In this document: positions 18,011 to 27,317 of the stretch, one piece after another | How positions within the stretch are numbered: position 1 is the stretch's first letter | How the letters are laid out: every line of letters begins with the position of its first letter | From: Salinisphaera sp. G21_0 | GTDB lineage: Bacteria; Pseudomonadota; Gammaproteobacteria; Pseudomonadales; Endozoicomonadaceae | NCBI RefSeq assembly: GCF_017744115.1 | Contig: NZ_JAGHQW010000044.1 | Location: 1-50,283, forward strand | DNA: 50,283 nt | Direction: 5' to 3' | Made by a program: the position numbers and the translations under genes | Notes under the pieces: generated by a model | Database searches by the model: none | What the model was told of the DNA's origin: nothing | The model's input: only the letters and a program-made list of their open reading frames with translations

Positions 18011-18583
18011 CTAATAGTTTTTTTCGAAGTACTCATTAGCAGCCCCAACAGCAGCCCCCACAGCAGACCATACAGCTAAATTGAAAGAACCGACAGTCCC
18101 GAAAATAACACCGGTAGCAACACCGGTAGCAATACCGTTAGCAACACCGGTAGCCCTTCCAAACTCGGTCCCGGCAGACGCCCAGAAAGTCCCGACAGTA
18201 AGACCAGCCAAGGCAGTCGTGGCAGGCCCAGCAAGCCCGGCACCAGCAACCCCGGCAGCAGCAGCCCCAAAAACCCCGACGGCACCCCCGGCAGCAAACG
18301 AGGGAGCAACTGGGGAATTGTGCGTCAAAATAGCTGGGTTAAACATTTTAATAGTTTTTTTCGAAATGATAGACATACGTTCCTGCAATGAGATTTTTGT
18401 TATCTGTTTTATATCATCATCAGTAAATTGCTTTTGACAAACAGGACAGTTAATTTGGTTAGAACTTTCCAACCATTCCCTAATGCATGATCTACCAAAG
18501 GCATGACCGCATTTTAGATTGATGTTATCGCATTCTGCTGAGTCAAAACATATTGGGCATTTAAAACCGTCAACTTTGTTCAT
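18011..18583 (-). CDS. Bacterial RING-finger protein with hydrophobic Gly/Ala-rich tail, predicted E3 ubiquitin ligase-like effector
   Basis: Start chosen at ATG 18583 by alignment with the paralog at 16655-17233; the open frame runs up to 18673. The 190 residues begin with a RING: C9-P-I-C12, C25-G-H27, C33, C46-P-V-C49. The position normally held by the fifth ligand is Gly30 (CGHAFGRSC), a spacing I recall from RFWD3-type RINGs (CGHLFG-x-x-C), which are active ligases. A tryptophan follows the sixth ligand (IREWLE), as in many E2-binding RINGs. Residues about 85-185 are Gly/Ala-rich and hydrophobic, likely membrane-associating. Bacteria lack ubiquitin, so a host target is the simplest reading, but ligase activity is inference. 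Confidence 0.85.
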   Translation of the reverse strand: MNKVDGFKCPICFDSAECDNINLKCGHAFGRSCIREWLESSNQINCPVCQKQFTDDDIKQITKISLQERMSIISKKTIKMFNPAILTHNSPVAPSFAAGGAVGVFGAAAAGVAGAGLAGPATTALAGLTVGTFWASAGTEFGRATGVANGIATGVATGVIFGTVGSFNLAVWSAVGAAVGAANEYFEKNY

Positions 18584-18687
18584 ATCAAAACACTTCATTA
18601 ATATTCTTATTAAGATATTTATTTTTGGTTTTAGTTCCCTATGAATACTTAGATTTTTAACTAATTCTGCCACCGCAGCAGGGCAGT

Positions 18688-18707
18688 CTATTCTCGGTCA
18701 GCCTCCT
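18688..18707. mobile_element. Solitary terminal end of the MITE-like family
   Basis: CTATTCTCGGTCAGCCTCCT is a complete right-hand terminal repeat, preceded by TGCCACCGCAGCAGGGCAGT as in copy A. Compared with the sister segment at 17335-17360, about 65 bases including this end are inserted upstream of the RING gene. The rest of the element is missing. Confidence 0.75.
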
Positions 18708-18774
18708 GGACGGACGCTTGAGTCCGGCAGGTTCCCAGGATGTTTTTCCTCTCCTGGAAGGTGATAGTTGAATA

Positions 18775-19550
18775 TAGTTGAATAGTTGCCGCTTAAATTG
18801 ACCTCAAAATCAGCAATAGACTGATCATCAACTCCAGCGACTCCCTTATTGGCCTTCACTTTCAGCCAGGCTTGATTGGTTTGCTCTCGCTCATCTCTGG
18901 ATTTCACACCTGACGCAATCTTGTTGCGCCTTTTCTGTAACGCCCACCACCCTGACTCTTAATCAGTGCAGCTCACAGTGGTTTGATAGCTGCTTCCAGA
19001 AGCCGTCACCGGAGGGCCCACCTCCATGTCAATTGCAGTTGCGAGCAGACTGACTCTGCTCGCGTGGCAAACCAGCACCCGGCATGCGGGTTCGCACCGG
19101 GCGGTTCAGCGAAGATGGTGAAACCTGATCCATAAGTCTTTCAATGAAACAAGCCCAATTTTCGCGAAGTAACTGTTACTCAGTGCCTGTTCGCATAGGT
19201 TTTACTCAGGCGGTAATACCCTTTGCTGCTGGCTGCGATCTTGGCGGCGTTAATTTTATCAACGCCTAACCTGACCAGATTCTTGAAACGGGCTTTCGGC
19301 TTGCGCCATTGCTTGAGAAAACAGCAACGGATTCGCCGACATATCCATTGATCCAGCAGGGGAATTGGTCGGTAATATTCCGATAATCGGAAATCCCCCC
19401 CCAACCCCGGGTATATTGCGCCAGTTTGTGTAACCGATATTGCATTGAGACACCCCAGCGACGACTGGTCAACTTGAGTATCCTGTACTTGAATCGGTCC
19501 GGGCACTTCCGGGCCCAGCGAACTTTCTTCCCTGCGGAGTTAACCATTAA
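18775..19550 (-). mobile_element. Scrambled group II intron remnants with broken reverse transcriptase/maturase
   Basis: Three pieces on the minus strand. Bases 19183-19550 encode, across frameshifts, the end of a group II intron reverse transcriptase: SRRWGVSMQYRLHKLAQY, FRLSEYYRPIPLLDQWI and the maturase motif RIRCCFLKQWRKPKARFKNL. Bases about 19080-19115 carry GAACCGCCCGGTGCG...CGCATGCCGGGTG, resembling a domain V-like hairpin. Bases 18780-18907 encode the beginning of such an enzyme (AWLKVKANKGVAGVDDQSI). The N-terminal part thus follows the C-terminal part, so at least two intron copies were joined by deletion or rearrangement. Nothing here is functional. Confidence 0.85.
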
Positions 19551-19613
19551 AGATCAGCAAATTGCATGATTTCATTTATTCATTAATCAATTTCGAAGTG
19601 TGGAATGCGCACT

Positions 19614-21377
19614 TCATTTATCATCTATCATGGTTTCCCGGAGAAAAGTCGGCCATTGTGATTGGTCCAGCTTAACCGATGGCTTCAGCGGTTCAATCAA
19701 CTTCAGACTCCTGGCGATGTATTCATTTTTCTGTTTTTTTGGGAGAACTTCATCGGAATAAGAATTTACTTCCTTCTCAATCTCCCGGCAGTAATAACTA
19801 TAAAATTCCTGGGGATTAGACAAATTACCGACAATCATTGGAATAATATACTGGCCAACAATGCCTGCTTCGGTTTCACTCAGAAACTCACGCCACGGGG
19901 CATGCGGAGACCTGTTCAATTGATACAGAATGTTTAACAAGTGATAATCGAATCGCCGTCTATCATATTCATTCGGATGTATCCTCCAATCTCGATTATG
20001 AGTATCAAGATCAACAAGGTTAAATGCAAGTTGGCCCAGGGCTTTTCTGGCACGTTTCAGATATTCGAGTGTATTTTTTATACTGACCACCGCTTCATTC
20101 TTCTGATAATCTTTTCTCATTCGCTTTTGATGTTTCAGTGAACAATTGGAAATAGAGTGTTCAAAACTTTCTTCCTGATCCTTTAAAAGCTGTGTTACCC
20201 TAAGGTATTCATTATTGAAGGATACTTTAATCTTTCTCACAACATCAGCAATGGCAATAATTAAATGGATATCCGCATTTTTTAACATGCTGGCTAGTAC
20301 TGCATGATAAAGATCATGCTGCATAAACACGAGAATCCATCGAGCAGAAAAGTGGTCAGCCGTTTTCGGCAAGGGATGGCCAGGAAACGGAATAGCCATA
20401 TCTCTGTATCCTTTCAGGCTGCCGATTCTAATATCTTCAGGTGAACTGACCCCGATCACTGGATTGATTTTATGGGCTTCTTCCTGGCAATAACTATCAA
20501 TGAAAGCTTGTCGCAACGTGATGGACGGACATAACATCCAACCCGCACCGTAGCCGTAGCTAAGAAATAAAACGTGGAAGTCTACGGCTGACAAGGCTTT
20601 TTTCATCGTACGCTGCCCTTGGTCTTCGTCTTTAGAAATAGGGAATTCGCAGCTCCAGAAGCCTGCCTCAACCGCAGGTGCGTTTTTAAGCAAAAGCTGC
20701 ATTTTCCGGATGATGGAATTTACATTATAAGAAGAAACGGGAAAAAACATCTGCGACCTTTTCAGTGAATACTCTATGACTTTCCATGCGTATTCATTAA
20801 CTTCTCCATTATCATCAAACAACTTGTTATGCTCGATCTTAAATGAATCAATATCCTGTATACCCTCCAGGTAAACGCCCTGCAGGGTAACCAGAGTTGC
20901 AAATTCATTGCTGCTGATTTTCTTTTCCCGAAATGCACGGAGCGCTGCATAGGCAAAGGTCTCAGATTTTAAAAAACTGAGCTGCTCTGTGGTGATTTGT
21001 TCTGGTTTGCGGCAGCACTGGGCAATCTGTTCAAGCTGCGGTGTGGTAATTGCGTTTACCTTCTCCATGATCAATGAGTGTTGGTCTTTCTTAATTCTAC
21101 GAACAGTTTCTTTAAACGTCTTTGCATGGTCATCAGTGCCTGGCAAAACCAAGGGGCTTAATGATGTTCCTTTAACGTCTCTGTCCTTCAAATCGGTTGA
21201 GGGAGTTGCTGAATATCTCTGATTGTCAGGTAACGCAACATCATCACTCGTGCTGCTGACAGATCTGAATAAGCCGGTAATGGTGCGCCAGATAGCACCA
21301 ACGCAACTTGGCGCAGTATTTTCGGACCTTAAAGACGCCGGGTATCCGTTTGCCCTGGCAATACAGGAAGGGGTCAT
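19614..21377 (-). CDS. Lineage-specific protein, copy 1 of a tandem pair
   Basis: About 587 residues, very similar end to end to the gene at 21552-23342. I recognise no family. Start MTPSCIARANGYPAS at 21377 is set by the paralog; an ATG at 21392 is also open, and the strong GGGAGG of the sister gene is mutated here to TGGAAT. The N-terminal 70 residues are Ser/Thr-rich; the rest is mainly helical. Best conserved blocks: ISSNEFATLVTLQGVYLEGI, SITLRQAFIDSYCQEEAHK, AIPFPGHPLPKTADH, and MQHDLYHAVLASMLKNADIH. The His/Asp set in the last two could bind metal or serve catalysis. No membrane segment. Effector role suspected from context only. Confidence 0.75.
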   Translation of the reverse strand: MTPSCIARANGYPASLRSENTAPSCVGAIWRTITGLFRSVSSTSDDVALPDNQRYSATPSTDLKDRDVKGTSLSPLVLPGTDDHAKTFKETVRRIKKDQHSLIMEKVNAITTPQLEQIAQCCRKPEQITTEQLSFLKSETFAYAALRAFREKKISSNEFATLVTLQGVYLEGIQDIDSFKIEHNKLFDDNGEVNEYAWKVIEYSLKRSQMFFPVSSYNVNSIIRKMQLLLKNAPAVEAGFWSCEFPISKDEDQGQRTMKKALSAVDFHVLFLSYGYGAGWMLCPSITLRQAFIDSYCQEEAHKINPVIGVSSPEDIRIGSLKGYRDMAIPFPGHPLPKTADHFSARWILVFMQHDLYHAVLASMLKNADIHLIIAIADVVRKIKVSFNNEYLRVTQLLKDQEESFEHSISNCSLKHQKRMRKDYQKNEAVVSIKNTLEYLKRARKALGQLAFNLVDLDTHNRDWRIHPNEYDRRRFDYHLLNILYQLNRSPHAPWREFLSETEAGIVGQYIIPMIVGNLSNPQEFYSYYCREIEKEVNSYSDEVLPKKQKNEYIARSLKLIEPLKPSVKLDQSQWPTFLRETMIDDK

Positions 21378-21551
21378 AATTCTAAATTCCATGTTATTTT
21401 TTTATTTGCTATTAGAATATTTGACCCGATAGACAACAAAAAGTTCCGGGCCATAAATCAGTGGATACGCCCCAAGTTAATAACTATTTAAAAGAGGCTT
21501 TAATTGATTGTGCGATCCATCAAAAAAGAGCAGTAAATGGCATAACTTCAT

Positions 21552-23342
21552 TTATTCATTAAATACCCCTTTGCCTGAAATGGGCACTACACTTTTCATT
21601 GTTTCCCGAAGGAAAGTCGGCCATTGTGATTGATCCAGCTTAATCGATGGATTCAGCGGCTCAATCAACTTTTTACTTCTGCCTACGTATTTCTGTTTCT
21701 CTTCTTTTGAGAGATGATCTCTGGCACCAGAATTTATTTCCGAATCAATCGTGCGGCAGAAATGATTATACAACTCCAGGGGATTAGACAAATTACCGGA
21801 AATCATCGGAATAACGCACTGGCCGACAATGCCAGCATCGGTTTCACTCAGTAACTCACGCCACGATTTTCCCGCAGAGCTGTTCAATTGAAGCAGAATA
21901 TTTGACAAGTGATGTCTGCATCGATCTTCATCATGATTATACGAACTTATAACCCACGTTGGTTTATGGGTATCAAGATCATCAAGGTTAAATGCAAGTT
22001 GGCCCAGGGCTTTTGTGGTACGTTCCAGATATTCGAGTGTATTTTTTATACTGAGCACCTCTTCGTCCTTCTGCCATTTTGTTCTCATTTGGCTTCGTTT
22101 TGCCCATGAGTAACTGGAAATAGAACGTTCAAAGTTTTCTTGCTGCTGGTCAGACAGCTGTTTCACCCTGATGTACTCATCATGGAAGGACGCTTTAATC
22201 TTTCTCACAACATCGGCCATGGCAATGATTAAATGGATATCCGCATTTTTTAACATGCTGGCTCGCACTGCATGATAAAAATCATGCTGCATAAACTCGA
22301 GAATCCATCGAGCAGCTATGTGATCAGCAGTTTTTGGCAAAGGGTGACCAGGAAACGGAATAGCCATGTCTCTGCATCCTTTCAGGCCGCCGGTTCTAAT
22401 ATCTTCAAGCGAACTGGTCCCGATCACTGGATTGACTTTATGGGCTTCTTCCTGACAAAAACTGTCAATGAAAGCCTGTCGCAACGTGATGGATGGGCAT
22501 ATCAGCCACCCAGACCACCAGTCGTCATCAAATAAAACTTTGAAGCTTCTGCTTGACAGGACTTTATACATCGTACGCTGCCTTTTGTCTTCATCTGAGA
22601 AATCCGGGCGCTTACAGCTCCAGAAACTTGCTTCAACCGGAGGTGCATTTTCAAACAAACGCTTCATTTTCTCGATGATGGAACTTACATCAAAAAAAGA
22701 ACCGGAAAAAAACCATTCTGAGCTTTCTAGTGAAAGCGCTATGATCTCCCAGTTGACTTTATTAGCTTGTCCTTTTCCGTCAAACAGATTGTGATGCACA
22801 ATTTCAAATGAATCTATATTCTGGATACCTTCCAGGTAAACGCCCTGCAGGGTAACCAGTGTTGCAAATTCATTGCTGCTGATTTTCTTTTCCCGAAATG
22901 CACGGAGCACTGCATAGGCAAAGGTATCAGTTTGAAAAAAGCTGAGGTGTTCTTTAGTGATTTGTTCTGGTTTGCTACAACATTGGGCAATTTGTTTGAG
23001 ATGCTCTTCGGTAATGGTATTAACCTTTTCCATGATCAACGATTGCTGGTCTGTCTCAATTCTACGAACAACTTCTTTAAAGGTCTTTGCATGTTCATCA
23101 GTGCCTGGCAAATCCAGGGGGCTTGAAGATGTTCTTTTGACGTCTCTGACCTTCAAATCCGTTGAGGGAGTTGCTGAGTATCTCTGGCTGTCAGTCAACA
23201 CAGCATCAGCACTCGAACTGCTAAGACATCTGAATGAGCCGGTAATGGTGCGCCAGATAGCACTAACGCGACTTGGCGCAGTATTTTCGGACCTTGAAGA
23301 CGCCGGGTATCCGCTTGCCCCGGCAATATAAGAAGGGGTCAT
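21552..23342 (-). CDS. Lineage-specific protein, copy 2 of a tandem pair
   Basis: The 596-residue paralog of the preceding entry, 174 bases upstream of it and in the same orientation. GGGAGG stands eight bases before ATG 23342, so this copy has the intact initiation site. It shares the blocks FATLVTLQGVYLEGIQ, CPSITLRQAFIDSFCQEEAH, MAIPFPGHPLPKTADH and MQHDFYHAVRASMLKNADIH, plus the closing KLDQSQWPTFLRETM, and adds a short C-terminal extension ending GKGVFNE. Divergence is concentrated around residues 200-290, while the His-containing core is nearly unchanged, as expected if the core is under selection. Function unknown. Confidence 0.78.
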   Translation of the reverse strand: MTPSYIAGASGYPASSRSENTAPSRVSAIWRTITGSFRCLSSSSADAVLTDSQRYSATPSTDLKVRDVKRTSSSPLDLPGTDEHAKTFKEVVRRIETDQQSLIMEKVNTITEEHLKQIAQCCSKPEQITKEHLSFFQTDTFAYAVLRAFREKKISSNEFATLVTLQGVYLEGIQNIDSFEIVHHNLFDGKGQANKVNWEIIALSLESSEWFFSGSFFDVSSIIEKMKRLFENAPPVEASFWSCKRPDFSDEDKRQRTMYKVLSSRSFKVLFDDDWWSGWLICPSITLRQAFIDSFCQEEAHKVNPVIGTSSLEDIRTGGLKGCRDMAIPFPGHPLPKTADHIAARWILEFMQHDFYHAVRASMLKNADIHLIIAMADVVRKIKASFHDEYIRVKQLSDQQQENFERSISSYSWAKRSQMRTKWQKDEEVLSIKNTLEYLERTTKALGQLAFNLDDLDTHKPTWVISSYNHDEDRCRHHLSNILLQLNSSAGKSWRELLSETDAGIVGQCVIPMISGNLSNPLELYNHFCRTIDSEINSGARDHLSKEEKQKYVGRSKKLIEPLNPSIKLDQSQWPTFLRETMKSVVPISGKGVFNE

Positions 23343-23531
23343 AATACTAACCTCCCTGTTAATTTTTTTTCGTCAAGCATTATAAGTTAGACCCGGTAAA
23401 GAATAAAAAGTTCCGGGCCATAAGCCACAGAAGTTACTCTTCGCTGTTTCTGGCGCTCCCGGGTCAACCGATTATTTTTCAATAGTTTCCAGAGTTACAG
23501 TGTAAGCGTCCAAGCAGGGGGCAGACTCCCC

Positions 23532-24439
23532 CTACTTGTCGAGATCGGCTTTTAATGGATTGGCCCCGAATTTCTCTTTCCAGAGTCGCGGTATCAATTC
23601 CCTGATATCACGGGCCGGGTGGAGGCTGATGCGTTGAAGCACATCAACCAGGTATTTGTAGGGATCAATGCCCGCCAGGAGGCAGCTGGTGATCAGCGCC
23701 TGGAACACGGCAACATTGTCTGCGCCTTCTTCTGTCCAGCAGAACATCCAGTTCTTTCTTCCCATCGGGATGCAACGAAGGCCACGTTCAAGATGATTGG
23801 TGTCTATCGCTACCGTTGGATCGTTCAGGTAAACCTGAAGCTCTTTTTCCCGCTTGTGAACATAGCCCAGTGCCTTGCTCAGAGGGTTGTCGGGAACCAG
23901 GTCAAGCCGTCTCAGCTGTTCCCGGTTCCACTCAAAGAACTGGTCAACCAAGGGTTTGGCTTTTTGTTGGCGATAATCACGCAGTGTATCGCCTTCCAGC
24001 CCCTGACGACGGATGTCATCTTCAACCTTGTACAGTGCGCCGATCTGTTTCAGGGCTTCTTTGGTCGCTTCGGGTTCCGCTTTTTCTTACTTGACAAAAT
24101 AACGTCGGCTGTGTGTCCAGCACTCGGCATGAGTGATCTTTGGGTATTTCGAGCAAAGGCTATTTCTTCGTGGTCGCCATAAAAGCACCAGAAGTAGCCT
24201 TTTTCCATTTTACCCTTGCATTTCAGCCCGGCTTTTGACGGTGTTTCATCCAGTGCCAGGGTGTGACTTTCAAGGCAGCTATTCAGTACTTCATGGGCGA
24301 CAGGTTGTAACAACTGTCCAGCACGCTGCTCCAGATTGGTCAGCGCAATGTGAAGGTGGACAGGCAGATATTGCGGGAAAGGCAAAAAGCTTTCTGGCTG
24401 ACGCCGCTTTCCCGCTGTTGATCGATGAGGGCTTGCCAC
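23532..24439 (-). pseudogene. IS66-family transposase remnant
   Basis: Two frames carry IS66 transposase (TnpC) sequence. Bases 24100-24439 give the catalytic N-part (LESHTLALDETPSKAGLKCKG, GYFWCFYGDHEEI). Bases 23532-24080 give the C-part (NPLSKALGYVHKREKELQVY, IDTNHLERGLRCIPMGRKNW, AGIDPYKYLVDVLQRI). They are joined by a frameshift near 24085. The N-terminal third and the accessory genes tnpA/tnpB are missing. No clear terminal inverted repeats were seen. Confidence 0.9.
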
Positions 24440-24479
24440 TGTTGAGCAGTGCGGCGGTTAGGTTGTTTTTGATTCACGG

Positions 24480-24635
24480 CTCGCTCCTGTTTTTGAAACA
24501 GGGGTTAGCGTGGCAGGCAGGTGATGGGTTTTGAAGACGTCCTTAAATAAGCGCTTACGTTGAATAAAGTGAAAGGCTCTCGGAGTAACCCATGGAGCCA
24601 GGAAGCAATGATTGATAATCCCTGTGGTGCGAAGC
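24480..24635. other. Stretch between the IS66 remnant and rnr
   Basis: About 60 bases next to the rnr stop (24575-24635) recur at 17460-17516. The rest shows no gene. Confidence 0.6.
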
Positions 24636-27317
24636 TTATTGACTGATCTTCCGTTTACGAGGCTGTCTACCCGTTGGCTTTGAGGCTTTGGCAGAATCAG
24701 ACTTCCGGGCGCTGCTGGTTTTCTTCTTACCAGCAACCTTTTTTTTACCGGAAGCGGTTGGCTTACCCTTTTTAGCCGTTGTTTTGGTCGATTTCCTGCC
24801 TTTCGACTTACGACCGGATGGCTTGCCGTCTTCGGAAGAGCCTTTAGCGGATGAAGAGCCTTTAGCGGATGAAGAGCCCTTAGCGGATGAAGAGCCTTTA
24901 GCGGATGAAGAGCCCTTAGCGGATGAAGAGCCTTTTCCTTTTTTTGCCGCCTCTTCCGCAGCCCTGGCTTCTCTGAGCAGTTTTGCCTTGGCTGCTGCCG
25001 ATTTAAATCGACTGCCAAGCGCGGCGCTTCCGGATGAGCGGGATTTTTTAGCAGAACCGGATTTACCGGAGGATTTTCTTCTTCCCGGCTTGCTAAGTGT
25101 TGACAGCAGTTCAAAGTCGATCTTCTTATCATCCAGATCCACCTTACTGACCATCACCTCCAGTTCATCGCCCAGGCCAAACCGGCGGCCTGTCCGCTCA
25201 CCGCGCATGCAGTGATGGACGTTGTCGTAAATGTAATAGTCATCCGGCAGGCTGGTCACATGAACCAATCCCTCGACATAGACATCTTTCAACTCAACAA
25301 ACAACCCGAATCCGGTCACTGAAGAGACAATACCGCTGAAGGTCTGACCAATATGCTGCTGCATATAGTCGCACTTCAGCCAGTCCATGGCATCGCGGGT
25401 TGCCAGATCAGCCCGCCGCTCTGTGGTGGAACAGTGCTCTCCCAGTGCCTGAATATCGCCGGCGTTATAGGGGTAGATGCGCTTTTCAGGTATGGGGCTG
25501 GCCCCCACACGAACCACATGCCGGGAGGGACTCTCTGAGCGGATAATATGACGAATCGCCCTGTGCACCAGCAGGTCAGGGTAACGCCGGATGGGCGAGG
25601 TAAAGTGTGCATAAGCCTTGAAGGCCAGGCCAAAATGCCCCTGATTATCACCACTGTAGACCGCCTGACTCATTGAGCGCAGTACCACGGTCTGAATCAC
25701 ATGGTAATCAGGACGATCTTTTACCGTAAGCAACAATGCCTGAATATCACGGGGGGTGATTTTTCCTGAGGGGAGTGCCAGACCCAGACTGCCAAGAAAA
25801 CTGTTCAGGTTAAGCTTCTTCTCCAGCGTCGGCCCTTCGTGTACACGGTAAAGCCCCGGGAGGTTGTGCTTTTCCAGGAACTTTGCCGCACACACATTGG
25901 CACACAGCATACACTCTTCAATCAACTTATGGGCGTCATTACGCTCCCTGGGCACAATCTGCTCAATCTTGCGGTGGCGACCAAAAATAATCTGGGTCTC
26001 CACCGTATCAAAATCAATCGTGCCACGCTCTGCCCGTACGGATACCAATGTCTTGTAGAGCGAGTACAGATGCTCAAGGTGTGGCACTAATGGCTGGTAC
26101 TGCTTCCGTAGCTCCCGCCCCTCATCACTGAGGGACAACATATCCCAGACTTTGGTATACGTCAGCCGGGCATGGGAGCGGATAACACCCTCATAGAATT
26201 TGTAGCCGGAAATCTTGCCTTTGCCACTGATGGTCATTTCACAGACCATTGCCAGTCGATCTACTTCGGGGTTCAGGGAGCACAAACCATTGGACAGCAC
26301 CTCTGGCAACATGGGAATCACATGCCCCGGGAAGTAAACTGAGGTCCCCCGGTTAACCGCTTCCTTATCCAGGGCCGAGCCTGGTTTCACATAGTGGGAA
26401 ACATCGGCAATCGCAACAAACAGTCGCCAGCCGCCGCCTTTTTTTGACTCACAATAAACCGCATCATCAAAATCACGGGCATCTTCACCGTCAATAGTGA
26501 CAAACGGCGTTGCCCGTAAATCGACCCGGCAATCTTTGTCCGACTCTGCGACCTCAGTGGTAAAACCCTTGCACTGTTTTTCCACCGCTTCCGGCCAGTC
26601 ATGGGGAATATTATGGGTGCGAACAGCAACCTCGACCTCCATACCGGCATCGGCTCTGCCACCGAGAATTTCCTTAACAATGCCCATAGGCATGTTGCGA
26701 CGGCCGGGCTGCCGGGTAATTTCCAGCAGAATGTATTGTCCCTCCGTGGGCATCAGCGGGCCCGGCTGAACAATAATCTCCCGGCTGATACGGGGGTTTT
26801 CAGGCACCATAAAGGCCGCACCAGACTCGGTATAGTAGCGACCGACAACCTGTGTCGTATTTCTCTCAATCACCTCAACCAGCTGACCTTCCCTGCGGCC
26901 ACGATGATCGACACCAGATTCACGCACAACCGCACGGTCACCATCAAACAGCTGGCGCATCTCACGGGGGGAAAGGTAGAGATCTTCACCACCACCATCC
27001 GGCATTAAAAAGCCAAATCCCTCTTTATTGCCCTGAACAACCCCTTTAATAAGATTCAGCTTACTGATCAGGGCAAAGGCATTCTTGCGATTTTGCAGCA
27101 GCTGACCATCGCGGATCATCGCCTTAAGGCGGAACATCAGCGCTTCCTGCTGTTCTTCGTCGTTTATACCCAGTGCACGACATAACGCCCGATGGCTGAC
27201 CGGAGCCCCTCGCTGCTCAAGGTATTCCATAATGTACAGACGACTGGGGATCGGGTTTTCATAGCGCTCTGCTTCGAGAGATGCCTGACTATCCTGGCTT
27301 TTCCACCCTTTTGACAT
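24636..27317 (-). CDS. rnr: Ribonuclease R
   Basis: The 893 residues show the RNase R layout: an N-terminal winged-helix region (about 20-90, SRLYIMEYLEQRGAPVSHRA), cold-shock domains (about 90-240), the RNB catalytic domain (about 265-600, with TIDGEDARDFDDAVYCE carrying the catalytic aspartates), an S1 domain (about 650-735, FSGIVSSVTGFGLFVELKDV) and a long Lys/Ser-rich tail (about 740-893). It degrades structured RNA 3' to 5' and acts in rRNA and mRNA quality control and trans-translation. The tail contains five near-identical SSAKGS hexapeptides. A partial copy of the tail lies at 17517-17897. Once the leading gene of rnr-rlmB, it is now cut off from rlmB. Confidence 0.97.
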   Translation of the reverse strand: MSKGWKSQDSQASLEAERYENPIPSRLYIMEYLEQRGAPVSHRALCRALGINDEEQQEALMFRLKAMIRDGQLLQNRKNAFALISKLNLIKGVVQGNKEGFGFLMPDGGGEDLYLSPREMRQLFDGDRAVVRESGVDHRGRREGQLVEVIERNTTQVVGRYYTESGAAFMVPENPRISREIIVQPGPLMPTEGQYILLEITRQPGRRNMPMGIVKEILGGRADAGMEVEVAVRTHNIPHDWPEAVEKQCKGFTTEVAESDKDCRVDLRATPFVTIDGEDARDFDDAVYCESKKGGGWRLFVAIADVSHYVKPGSALDKEAVNRGTSVYFPGHVIPMLPEVLSNGLCSLNPEVDRLAMVCEMTISGKGKISGYKFYEGVIRSHARLTYTKVWDMLSLSDEGRELRKQYQPLVPHLEHLYSLYKTLVSVRAERGTIDFDTVETQIIFGRHRKIEQIVPRERNDAHKLIEECMLCANVCAAKFLEKHNLPGLYRVHEGPTLEKKLNLNSFLGSLGLALPSGKITPRDIQALLLTVKDRPDYHVIQTVVLRSMSQAVYSGDNQGHFGLAFKAYAHFTSPIRRYPDLLVHRAIRHIIRSESPSRHVVRVGASPIPEKRIYPYNAGDIQALGEHCSTTERRADLATRDAMDWLKCDYMQQHIGQTFSGIVSSVTGFGLFVELKDVYVEGLVHVTSLPDDYYIYDNVHHCMRGERTGRRFGLGDELEVMVSKVDLDDKKIDFELLSTLSKPGRRKSSGKSGSAKKSRSSGSAALGSRFKSAAAKAKLLREARAAEEAAKKGKGSSSAKGSSSAKGSSSAKGSSSAKGSSSAKGSSEDGKPSGRKSKGRKSTKTTAKKGKPTASGKKKVAGKKKTSSARKSDSAKASKPTGRQPRKRKISQ
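24835..24924. repeat. Five tandem 18-base repeats inside the rnr tail
   Basis: Units GAAGAGCC(T/C)TTAGCGGAT run head to tail and keep frame, each coding a Ser/Ala/Lys/Gly hexapeptide. The diverged copy at 17517-17897 has only the flanking sequence, so the array expanded after the duplication or was lost from the copy. Confidence 0.95.

Noticed and set aside
24458-25132. 224-codon minus frame over the rnr end with HPLRAL repeats
   Set aside because: It is a shifted reading of the 18-base repeats in rnr.
24688-25215. 175-codon plus frame with EEPLADE repeats
   Set aside because: Antisense reading of the rnr tail.
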